The notes below the pieces were generated by a model. It did not search any database, was not told the DNA's origin, and saw nothing but the letters and a program-made list of their open reading frames with translations. DNA of 5,127 nucleotides from an uncultured Lachnospiraceae bacterium. Lineage in GTDB: Bacteria; Bacillota_A; Clostridia; Lachnospirales; Lachnospiraceae. Both the position numbers and the translations under genes were made by a program. Within the stretch, counting starts at the first letter, position 1. The number at the start of each line of letters is the position of its first letter. Shown here piece by piece: positions 1 to 5,127 of the stretch. Location of the stretch: the NCBI GenBank assembly GCA_900553635.1, contig USDU01000185.1:1-5127 (forward strand). The letters are read 5' to 3'.

Positions 1-209
1 GCGAGATTGTCAGAGTATACACTGATGCGGATAATTTTCAGGGTTTCCGACTTGGCACGCTCACCCAGATACCAGTTTACTGCCGTGGTCTTTCCGTAGC
101 CCATGGGGGCGACCACGGTGGTCATGGCGCAACGGGAGATGGGCCGCAGACTCTCCTGCAGCCTTTCTGATATGTAAATGGTATTTAAATTCCATTTCGG
201 TTTTGGCAT
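1..209 (-). CDS. MalT/LuxR-like ATP-dependent transcriptional regulator, N-terminal fragment
   Basis: The reading frame opens at the ATG read from 209 and stays open to the window edge, giving 69 complete residues, so the 3' part is missing. The visible part carries a Walker A (P-loop) motif, A34-P-M-G-Y-G-K40-T41-T42, preceded by a short hydrophobic strand (TTVV). This arrangement matches the start of the NACHT/STAND-type ATPase domain of MalT-like regulators. In that family the ATPase is followed by a sensor region and a C-terminal LuxR-type helix-turn-helix, none of which can be seen here. The start is supported by an AGAAGGAGA ribosome binding site at 218-226, 8 nt upstream of the ATG. 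The gene is separated from the upstream putP by a terminator and appears to have its own promoter, so it is probably an independent unit. The inducer and targets are unknown. Another P-loop NTPase remains possible because the C-terminus is absent. Confidence 0.72.
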   Translation of the reverse strand, partial: MPKPKWNLNTIYISERLQESLRPISRCAMTTVVAPMGYGKTTAVNWYLGERAKSETLKIIRISVYSDNL

Positions 210-289
210 AATGCGTATCTCCTTCTGCTGTGAATTACAACGACTGCCTTCTGCGCAATGCTGTATTCCCCTGTCACGTTCTTATTTTA

Positions 290-318
290 ATTATACCATG
301 AGAATATGAACACGAAAA
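290..318 (-). promoter_or_regulatory. Extended -10 promoter for the MalT-like regulator gene
   Basis: Read on the minus strand there is a perfect TATAAT (290-295) preceded by TGG, an extended -10 element (296-298). The -35 position 17 bp upstream (313-318, TTTTCG) matches the TTGACA consensus poorly, which is tolerated with an extended -10. Transcription would start near 283, giving a leader of about 74 nt before the start codon at 209. It lies just after the putP terminator, as expected for a separate transcription unit. Confidence 0.55.
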
Positions 319-349
319 GATCTGTCCTGTTTTTGCACTACCCACGGGC

Positions 350-387
350 ATAAAAAAACGGCGTGACCTTCACAGTCACACCGTTCA
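350..387 (-). terminator. Intrinsic terminator after putP
   Basis: On the minus strand, a few bases past the putP stop codon, AACGGTGTGAC (375-385) pairs with GTCACGCCGTT (357-367) to form an 11-bp stem with one G-U pair and a 7-nt loop. A run of T residues (352-358) follows immediately and merges with the end of the stem. This is a textbook Rho-independent terminator. It should end the putP transcript before the downstream regulator gene. Confidence 0.92.
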
Positions 388-391
388 TTTC

Positions 392-1924
392 TTATCTTCC
401 TACGGAATCAAACTCCTCACAGATCTCCTTGGAGGGAGCCGCTGTCAGCAGCGAAACAATGACAATTGCCAGCGCGGATACGATGAACGCCGGAAGCAGC
501 TCGTAGATGTTCCAGATACCGCCCATGGGACGAACCAGATACTTCCATACGAATACCATCACACCGCCTGCGATCATACCGGCCAGAGCGCCCTGCATAT
601 TGGTACGCTTCCAGAACAGCGCGAAGAGAACCAGCGGTCCGAAGGCTGCGCCGAAGCCTGCCCATGCAAAGGATACGATATAGAATACGGAGCTGTCCGG
701 ATTCCATGCCAGGAAAATCGCTACAGCAGCAATGCCAATTACGGTCAGACGCGCTGCCATCATGGAAGCCTTTGCGCTCATCTTAATCTTCAGGAAATCC
801 TGCAGCAGGTTCTGGGATACGCCGGAAGCCGCCGTCAGAAGCTGAGAGTCTGCCGTAGACATGGTGCAGGCCAGGATACCGGCCAGAACCACGCCTGCAA
901 TCAGAGAGAGCAGGAAATTATGCTGTCCCAGCAGATGGGCGAAACGGATAATGACGGTCTCGGACTCCGCGCTGGTCGCAAAGGTCGGAATCGCGCCCTG
1001 TACGGAAGCCGCGCAGCCAATCACACCGATCAGGATAGCCACTGCCATGGAAATTACAACCCCGATGCTGGCAATCCGGCGGGAAAGCGTCAGCTTATTC
1101 TCGTCTTCGATGGCCATAAAACGAAGCAGGATATGAGGCATTCCGAAATACCCCAGTCCCCACGCCATGGTAGATACAATCGTCAGCAGACTGTAGGGGC
1201 TAGCCGTATTGGTGGCGCCATCATGCATCTGCGCCATGGAAAGATATCCGGCCAGTGAGTTCGCATTTGCCATAACCGCGTCCCAGCCGCCTGCCAGATG
1301 GATTCCGTAAAATACGATAACCACCAGAGAAATACTCATAACAATACTCTGAATCAGGTCTGTGGTGGATACGGCCATAAAACCGCCCATGACGGTGTAA
1401 CCTACGATTACTACCGCTCCGACAATCATCGCCACATGATACTCGACTCCGAAGAGACTAGAGAACAGTGTTCCGATCGCCTTAAAGCCAGACGCCGTAT
1501 AGGGAATAAAGAAAATCAGAATTACAATCGCCGCGATACACATCAGAATGTTTTTCTCGTCCCGGAAACGTCTGGAAAAGAAATCCGGAATGGTAATCGC
1601 GTTGCATTTTACAGAATAGCGGCGCAGACGCTTCGCCACAATCAGCCAGTTCAGATAGGTTCCCAGACCCAGGCCGATAGCGGTCCAACCAGCGTCAGAG
1701 ATGCCGGTCAGATAAGCGACACCCGGCAATCCCATCAGGAGCCAGCTGCTCATGTCGGAAGCCTCCGCGCTCATCGCCGTTACCAACGGTCCTAATTTTC
1801 GTCCGCCCAGATAAAATTCATCTGCCGAATTGCCGCTGCCCTTTTTACTGAAATAGAATCCCACGTACACCATTGCGACCAGATAAATCACAATCGCCGC
1901 GAGAATTCCCACCTGTCCTGCCAT
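392..1924 (-). CDS. putP: Sodium/proline symporter PutP
   Basis: This 510-residue polytopic membrane protein of the solute:sodium symporter (SSS) family should import L-proline together with Na+ across the cytoplasmic membrane. It resembles E. coli PutP (about 502 residues) along its length. The GGRKLGP loop (R42) is followed by SAEASDMSSW, with D57 and S59 matching the Na+-site residues D55/S57 of E. coli. WGLGYFGMPHIL and AWAGFGAAFGP are also conserved. S356 and T357 in MSTADS correspond to the E. coli S340/T341 pair that contributes to Na+ binding. About 13 hydrophobic segments are visible. The frame is open 20 codons further up to an ATG at 1984, but I chose the ATG at 1924. It has a perfect AGGAGG 8 nt upstream, it begins directly before the first membrane helix, and the likely transcription start lies at about 1985. 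No putA is nearby, so proline could serve nutrition, Stickland metabolism or osmoprotection. Exact substrate specificity within the SSS family is inferred. Confidence 0.93.
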   Translation of the reverse strand: MAGQVGILAAIVIYLVAMVYVGFYFSKKGSGNSADEFYLGGRKLGPLVTAMSAEASDMSSWLLMGLPGVAYLTGISDAGWTAIGLGLGTYLNWLIVAKRLRRYSVKCNAITIPDFFSRRFRDEKNILMCIAAIVILIFFIPYTASGFKAIGTLFSSLFGVEYHVAMIVGAVVIVGYTVMGGFMAVSTTDLIQSIVMSISLVVIVFYGIHLAGGWDAVMANANSLAGYLSMAQMHDGATNTASPYSLLTIVSTMAWGLGYFGMPHILLRFMAIEDENKLTLSRRIASIGVVISMAVAILIGVIGCAASVQGAIPTFATSAESETVIIRFAHLLGQHNFLLSLIAGVVLAGILACTMSTADSQLLTAASGVSQNLLQDFLKIKMSAKASMMAARLTVIGIAAVAIFLAWNPDSSVFYIVSFAWAGFGAAFGPLVLFALFWKRTNMQGALAGMIAGGVMVFVWKYLVRPMGGIWNIYELLPAFIVSALAIVIVSLLTAAPSKEICEEFDSVGR

Positions 1925-1932
1925 AGTTACAT

Positions 1933-1938
1933 CCTCCT
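1933..1938 (-). promoter_or_regulatory. putP ribosome binding site that fixes the start
   Basis: Minus-strand AGGAGG sits 8 nt before the ATG at 1924. The alternative in-frame ATG at 1984 lies almost at the predicted transcript start and could not have an upstream Shine-Dalgarno site in that transcript. The shorter protein is therefore favoured. Confidence 0.85.
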
Positions 1939-1991
1939 CATTTATCTTTCGATCGCGGAAAACAGCTTCTTCTGCCCCGCACATGGGGCTT

Positions 1992-2020
1992 ATTATAGCA
2001 CAGAGGAAAATAGACTACAA
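1992..2020 (-). promoter_or_regulatory. putP promoter (extended -10)
   Basis: On the minus strand TTGTAG (2015-2020) is followed after 17 bp by a perfect TATAAT (1992-1997), which is preceded by TGC, an extended -10 motif. This is a good vegetative sigma-A-type promoter. The predicted transcription start near 1985 gives a 5' leader of about 60 nt before the putP ATG. Confidence 0.78.
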
Positions 2021-2035
2021 TACAGAACAATGTAT
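2020..2035. promoter_or_regulatory. Candidate operator dyad abutting the putP -35 box
   Basis: ATACA-N6-TGTAT is a perfect inverted repeat with 5-bp arms that overlaps the last base of the putP -35 hexamer. Its position would suit a repressor or activator, for instance the TetR-family protein encoded just upstream. The arms are short and the region is AT-rich, so chance occurrence is quite possible. Confidence 0.3.
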
Positions 2036-2060
2036 AGAATGAATGCTGTACTTTTATTTC

Positions 2061-2078
2061 TAAAAATACATATTTTTA
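2061..2078. repeat. AT-rich inverted repeat upstream of putP promoter
   Basis: TAAAAATA-CA-TATTTTTA forms a perfect inverted repeat with 8-bp arms and a 2-nt centre, about 84 bp upstream of the predicted putP transcription start. It could be a regulator site, or a product of the very AT-rich composition of the 2040-2160 interval. The rest of that interval holds a further short direct repeat (ATTTTATAA at 2092-2100 and 2110-2118) and no gene. Confidence 0.35.
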
Positions 2079-2111
2079 TTGATTTAATCGCATTTTATAA
2101 CTAGACGATAT

Positions 2112-2153
2112 TTTATAAAACAAAAGATACAAATAATAAATTTCTATTGTACC
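2112..2153 (-). terminator. Possible weak terminator downstream of tetR
   Basis: Reading the minus strand after the tetR stop, GGTACAA (2147-2153) can pair with TTGTATC (2126-2132), a 7-bp stem with one G-U pair and a 14-nt loop. A T-rich tail (CTTTTGTTTT) follows. The stem is AT-rich and the loop long, so termination would be inefficient. It is the only terminator-like structure I see between tetR and putP. Confidence 0.25.
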
Positions 2154-2185
2154 AAAAATAAAACAGGCGCGCTCCAAATCCATAT

Positions 2186-2776
2186 TTAGTTCTGCGGCAG
2201 GAAGCTGCTGAGAAACACCGGCAGCACCCGGCTGCTGTACTCCACCAGTGAATACTCCCCGGCGCAGAGACACCAGTCGTACAGAAGGGCCCGCTCGCAG
2301 AGAGCATAGAGCTTCACCATCTCGCTGACACCGGACGTTCGACTCAGCTGCCCGTTTTCCCGGCCTTTGGCAATGATTTTCCGCAGCAGCTTATAGTAAA
2401 TCCGGTTATGATCCAGGAGATGCTTCTCGCCGCTGGTGGTCAGCTGAGTGGAATAGAGTCTGGCCAGCAGATCCAGGGAAATGCTGTCCTCAATCATTTT
2501 AAAGAGCTCCTGATTCAGAAAGAGCAGCTGATCCATGGCTGTCATGTCCGGAGTCAGCTCCTCCATCAGCTCCTCATATTTTTCATCAAACAGGGAGCTA
2601 AGGGTGGAAAGAAGGGCGTCCTTCCCATCGAAATAATGATAGAAGGAACCTTTGGACGTACCGGAAAGGGCAATGATCTCCTCCACGGTTGTATCCTCGT
2701 AGCCCTGCTCATAAAAAAGCTTCCAGGCCGCGCTGACGATCTTTCCTCTTGTATTTCTTGCGTTCTTCTTTGCCAT
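2186..2776 (-). CDS. TetR/AcrR-family transcriptional regulator
   Basis: This 196-residue protein has the usual length and layout of TetR-family repressors. The N-terminal DNA-binding domain spans about residues 9-57: TRGKIVSAAWKLFYEQGYEDTT, then VEEIIALSG, then the recognition helix SKGSFYHYFDGKDALL with the family's hallmark FYHYF. The remainder is a mostly helical ligand-binding and dimerisation domain without recognisable sequence signatures, so the inducer cannot be predicted. The ATG is preceded by AGGGAG at 2783-2788, 6 nt upstream. The gene follows adenosine deaminase by 92 nt on the same strand with no clear promoter in the gap, so it may be the last gene of the fsa-add unit. putP lies directly downstream with its own promoter. 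Control of either unit is plausible from position only. Confidence 0.9.
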   Translation of the reverse strand: MAKKNARNTRGKIVSAAWKLFYEQGYEDTTVEEIIALSGTSKGSFYHYFDGKDALLSTLSSLFDEKYEELMEELTPDMTAMDQLLFLNQELFKMIEDSISLDLLARLYSTQLTTSGEKHLLDHNRIYYKLLRKIIAKGRENGQLSRTSGVSEMVKLYALCERALLYDWCLCAGEYSLVEYSSRVLPVFLSSFLPQN

Positions 2777-2784
2777 TTTCTTCT

Positions 2785-2830
2785 CCCTGTCTGCAATTAC
2801 CCATTTTCCGGGCTATTCATCCTATCTGCA
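2785..2830. repeat. Pair of direct repeats in the add-tetR gap
   Basis: On the plus strand CCCTGTCTGCA (2785-2795) recurs as TCCTATCTGCA (2820-2830), 9 of 11 bases identical, with a period of 35 bp. The first copy overlaps the tetR ribosome binding site. The copies could be protein-binding sites for tetR autoregulation, but two short imperfect copies are weak evidence. Nothing else stands out in this 92-nt gap: I see no convincing promoter and no terminator. Confidence 0.25.
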
Positions 2831-2868
2831 GCTTTTGCGTTCTTGAGTCACCTTCAGACTTCCTAAAT

Positions 2869-3855
2869 TCAGCAGCATATTTTTTCTATCACATCACGAA
2901 GTCTCCACCGTTCTTCTGCCGTTAAAAAGGCTGCGTCCGCCGCGTTCAGAAGCAGCATCTTCCGTTCTTCCGCCGTCATGCCAAGTTCCCGGCTAAGCAG
3001 CCCGAATTCCTTCTCGATGGTGGTATCCGACACCGTCATATTGTCTGTATTGACTGTCACGCACAGGCCCTGACGCAGAAAATCAAGTACCGGGTGCTCC
3101 GCAAGGGACGCCACCGCTTTGGTCTGCACATTGCTGCTGGGGCACATTTCCAATGGGATCTGCTGCTCCTTTAACCGAGCAAGCAGCTCCGGATCTTCCG
3201 CCGCGCGCACGCCGTGACCGATACGGCTGGCTCCAAAGGCAAGCGCCGCCTGAATGCTCTCCGACCCGTCGGCCTCGCCCGCGTGAATCGTAAAAGGCAC
3301 GCCAAGCTCTTTCGCGAGACCGAAGACGTCCGCGAAATCCGATGTCGGATACAGGGCCTCTGCTCCAGCCAGATCCACTGCCGCCACGCCGCGTCCCAGA
3401 AAAGTGGCCGCCGTCCGGACCGTCAGCAGATTTTCCTCATGATTGTCCGCCCCTCGCATACAGCAGAGAATTAGCCTGCAGTTGAAAAACGAACCGATAA
3501 GCGCCTCCTGCATACCTGACAGAGCCGCCTTCACCACCTGCTCCTGGCTCATACCCTTCTTCGTGTGAAGCTGGGGCGCAAATCGGATTTCCGCATAGAG
3601 CATCCCCTGCTCCTTTAAGGCGCTGACCAGAATATACATGGCTTTGCGCACGGACTCCTTCGTCTGCAGCACCTGCAGGGGCAGGTCAAATTTTTCCAGA
3701 TATTCGTTAAGGCTTCCACACTCTTCCGGCGCTGCCAGAAACAGCTTTAGCTCGTCCGGTTCTGTGGCCGGAAGCAGGATTCCCTGCTCCTGCGCAAGCT
3801 CCAATACGGTGCGCGGAAGCAGGGAACCATCAAAATGCAAATGCAAATCTATCAT
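2869..3855 (-). CDS. add: Adenosine deaminase
   Basis: This 328-residue cytoplasmic zinc hydrolase should deaminate adenosine (and 2'-deoxyadenosine) to inosine in purine salvage. All family landmarks are present in order. The HxH zinc ligands are H5 and H7 in DLHLHFDGSL. VDLAGAE (161-166) is the substrate loop typical of adenosine rather than adenine deaminases. H191 (zinc) and E194 (proton transfer) lie in FTIHAGE, H214 in RIGHG, and D271 (zinc) in VNTDN. The residue after D271 is Asn, where the mammalian and E. coli enzymes have a second Asp (TDDP); I recall this TDN variant from other Gram-positive and actinobacterial members. Length is normal. The start has AGAGGA at 3862-3867, 6 nt upstream, and begins immediately at the first zinc motif. 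It lies 27 nt behind the aldolase gene and is surely co-transcribed with it. Related deaminases of the same superfamily are a less likely alternative. Confidence 0.92.
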   Translation of the reverse strand: MIDLHLHFDGSLLPRTVLELAQEQGILLPATEPDELKLFLAAPEECGSLNEYLEKFDLPLQVLQTKESVRKAMYILVSALKEQGMLYAEIRFAPQLHTKKGMSQEQVVKAALSGMQEALIGSFFNCRLILCCMRGADNHEENLLTVRTAATFLGRGVAAVDLAGAEALYPTSDFADVFGLAKELGVPFTIHAGEADGSESIQAALAFGASRIGHGVRAAEDPELLARLKEQQIPLEMCPSSNVQTKAVASLAEHPVLDFLRQGLCVTVNTDNMTVSDTTIEKEFGLLSRELGMTAEERKMLLLNAADAAFLTAEERWRLRDVIEKICC

Positions 3856-3882
3856 AAGATATCCTCTTATATGAATCCGTGA

Positions 3883-4557
3883 TTAGCAATCCAGCATGGT
3901 CTTGCCTTTTCCGCAGACCTTCTCGAAGTCTCTGCGGAACACGTTCAGGGCTGCTGTTACAGAGTCGTTCTTGATCAGCAGATCCAGTACATCCGGGGAA
4001 ATGGTAGTCGCGCCAATGCCATACTCGCACAGAGTAATCACCTGGCGGGAGTTCTTGAAGCTGGCTGCCAGCACCTCGGTCTTGAAACCATAGTTGCGGA
4101 ACATGTCGTGAATCTCCTTGGCAGTGCGGACGCCGTCGGATCCCAGATTATCGATACGGTTGATGTAAGGCGCTACATACTGGGCACCGGATTTGGCTGC
4201 CAGGAACGCCTGCATCTGGGTATAGATGGCCGTCGCTGTTACACGAATCCCTGCTGCCGCCAGAATACGGATAGCCTTCAGGCCTTCCTTGGTGGTCGGA
4301 ATCTTGATAAATGTATCATCGCCCAGCTCCCGACGTATCTTGTAGGCCTCCTCCACCATACCATCGGCCTGATCGCTCAGAACCTGCACATGCAGTTCGC
4401 CTTCCTCGATGAAATCACGAATCTCCTTCAGTACCTCATAGGGCGGGCGCTTCTCCTTGGCCAGAATGGTCGGGTTACAGGTTACGCCGTCCATGGGAAA
4501 ATACTCGTACATGGAACGAATATCATCAATATTGGCGTTGTCAATAATCAGCTTCAT
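3883..4557 (-). CDS. fsa: Fructose-6-phosphate aldolase / transaldolase-family protein (FSA/TalC type)
   Basis: This 224-residue single-domain class I aldolase of the small transaldolase subfamily is close in length to E. coli FSA (220). The Schiff-base lysine is K85 in IKIPTT, the same position as in E. coli FSA. D6, T26, N28, T109, Y131 (APYINRID) and S166 (LAASFK) also align with FSA active-site positions, and Q58 corresponds to Q59. Tyr at 131 is the FSA-like state; classical transaldolases such as TalB carry Phe at the equivalent place. The reaction is therefore either cleavage of fructose 6-phosphate to dihydroxyacetone and glyceraldehyde 3-phosphate, or dihydroxyacetone transfer in the pentose-phosphate pathway. 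Sequence alone does not decide. The start is backed by overlapping AGAGGA and AGGAG motifs within 4563-4571. It is the first gene of the unit with add, behind a good promoter and a repeat-bearing leader. Confidence 0.9.
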   Translation of the reverse strand: MKLIIDNANIDDIRSMYEYFPMDGVTCNPTILAKEKRPPYEVLKEIRDFIEEGELHVQVLSDQADGMVEEAYKIRRELGDDTFIKIPTTKEGLKAIRILAAAGIRVTATAIYTQMQAFLAAKSGAQYVAPYINRIDNLGSDGVRTAKEIHDMFRNYGFKTEVLAASFKNSRQVITLCEYGIGATTISPDVLDLLIKNDSVTAALNVFRRDFEKVCGKGKTMLDC

Positions 4558-4620
4558 AATGTTCCTCTCCTTTTCGACGGACCTTCTGTCAGGTTCGCCC
4601 GATTTAGTTGCATAAATGTC

Positions 4621-4660
4621 ATGTTTTGTTATGTTTTGTTATGTTCTGTTATATTTTATT
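4621..4660. repeat. Four-copy 10-bp tandem repeat in the fsa promoter/leader
   Basis: The unit ATGTTTTGTT (plus strand; AACAAAACAT on the coding strand) occurs at 4621-4630 and 4631-4640 exactly, at 4641-4650 with one change, and at 4651-4660 with two changes. The last copy runs into the -10 box of the fsa promoter. Copies one to three would fall within about the first 30 transcribed bases. The period is close to one DNA helical turn, so the copies would lie on one face of the helix. Confidence 0.9.
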
Positions 4661-4685
4661 ATACTAGAATTCCATAAAAATACAA
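4658..4685 (-). promoter_or_regulatory. Promoter of the fsa-add(-tetR) unit
   Basis: On the minus strand TTGTAT (4680-4685) is followed after 16 bp by a perfect TATAAT (4658-4663). The predicted start near 4651 gives a leader of about 93 nt before the fsa ATG. The leader has an A/C-rich stretch from the tandem repeat, then only a weak possible hairpin (ACCT/AGGT arms) near 4578-4593. No riboswitch is recognisable. Confidence 0.68.
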
Positions 4686-4736
4686 TGCATAATATGTCTA
4701 AAATTAAACAAAATTCCATCCTGATTCTGTACTTTC

Positions 4737-5127
4737 TTACTGTTTCGCTTTTCCACGAAGCTCTTGCACCAGGAACAGTACCGCCAATCCCTCAAAGGCA
4801 ATCATAATCGGATAAGCCCCCGACAGATACCAGTACAGAATCGCGTTCCAGCCGGAGATTTCCGAGTAGGAGATGCCGCCCAGTAACACGAAATAGCTGG
4901 CCAGCAGCGCGGAAAGGGTCAGCCACACGGACAGATCATGACCCTCCGCGTCCTTCACCTTTTTCAGGCGACGTTTCAGCATCCGCACACAGAGAACCAG
5001 ATAAGCCATCGCTCCGGCTGCAGCCGCGATAGCTCCTGTGTAATGGTACACCTGACGCACCCCATTTAAAATGACGCCCTTATAGTTGATCTTCGCCAGG
5101 AACCCATGGCGCTCCGGTACATCCCAG
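4737..5127 (-). CDS. Polytopic membrane protein of unknown function, C-terminal fragment
   Basis: The frame is open from the right edge to a TAA at 4737-4739, giving 129 residues of the C-terminus. A GTG at 5060 could serve as a start, but coding-like sequence continues upstream of it to the edge (WDVPERHGFLAKINYKGVIL), so I treat the gene as truncated by the window. Three hydrophobic segments are visible, at about residues 28-50, 66-88 and 94-120. The basic loop VRMLKRRLKKVK after the first suggests a cytoplasmic face there by the positive-inside rule. The tail ends QELRGKAKQ. I do not recognise the family; a multi-membrane-span protein such as a membrane glycosyltransferase is one guess without direct support. 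No GC-rich terminator follows, so read-through into the fsa unit cannot be excluded. Confidence 0.72.
   Translation of the reverse strand, partial: WDVPERHGFLAKINYKGVILNGVRQVYHYTGAIAAAAGAMAYLVLCVRMLKRRLKKVKDAEGHDLSVWLTLSALLASYFVLLGGISYSEISGWNAILYWYLSGAYPIMIAFEGLAVLFLVQELRGKAKQ

Noticed and set aside
1298..1795. 165-codon plus-strand open frame inside putP
   Set aside because: It is a shadow of the conserved putP coding strand; the composition (rich in H, N, R, Q) is typical of a translated antisense frame.
2408..2866. 152-codon plus-strand open frame over tetR
   Set aside because: It is antisense to a TetR gene with an intact HTH and shows no ribosome binding site or recognisable domain.
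2777..2868. Independent tetR promoter
   Set aside because: TAGGAT near 2820-2825 resembles a -10 box, but no matching -35 element lies 16-18 bp upstream.
4558..4650. Riboswitch in the fsa leader
   Set aside because: The leader is only about 93 nt, largely A/C-rich with one weak 4-bp hairpin, and no known aptamer core can be recognised.
4621..4660. CRISPR-like array
   Set aside because: The repeats are 10 bp, directly abutting, and without spacers; this is a simple tandem repeat.
4108..4677. 189-codon plus-strand open frame over fsa
   Set aside because: It is antisense to a clearly conserved enzyme gene and has no family resemblance. Its last part only translates the AT-rich repeat region.
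4616..4807. 63-codon plus-strand hydrophobic ORF (MSCFVMFCYVLLYF...)
   Set aside because: The apparent hydrophobic N-terminus comes from translating the 10-bp tandem repeat. It overlaps the end of the membrane protein gene and lacks a ribosome binding site.

Overview
The window looks like a piece of a low-GC Gram-positive (Firmicutes) chromosome of the gut Lachnospiraceae/Clostridia type, with roughly half G+C in the genes and AT-rich gaps. This is inferred from the strong AGGAGG-type ribosome binding sites, the sigma-A-like promoters, and the style of the proteins: a PutP-like symporter, an FSA-type transaldolase, and a MalT-like P-loop regulator of the kind common in gut Clostridia. No taxon is proven.

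All six genes lie on the minus strand, so transcription runs from high to low coordinates. In that order: (1) the C-terminal part of an unrecognised polytopic membrane protein (4737-5127, start outside the window); (2) an AT-rich gap holding a good promoter and a striking 10-bp tandem repeat; (3) an FSA/transaldolase-family enzyme (3883-4557); (4) adenosine deaminase (2869-3855), only 27 nt downstream and almost certainly co-transcribed; (5) a TetR-family regulator (2186-2776), 92 nt further on with no obvious promoter of its own; (6) a 261-nt AT-rich gap with an extended -10 promoter and small dyads; (7) a sodium/proline symporter, putP (392-1924), closed by a clear intrinsic terminator; (8) the first 69 codons of an ATP-dependent LuxR/MalT-like regulator (1-209, continues outside the window) behind its own extended -10 promoter.

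Functionally this is an ordinary catabolic neighbourhood. Adenosine deaminase makes inosine, whose ribose can enter the pentose-phosphate pathway after phosphorolysis, and there the FSA/transaldolase enzyme could act on sugar phosphates. PutP imports proline with Na+. The TetR protein may control its own operon, putP, or both; this is inferred only from position.

I found no CRISPR array, insertion sequence, tRNA, rRNA, prophage or defence system. The most unusual element is the 10-bp tandem repeat that starts in the -10 box of the aldolase operon promoter and continues into its leader. I see no convincing evidence for a wholly new system here.
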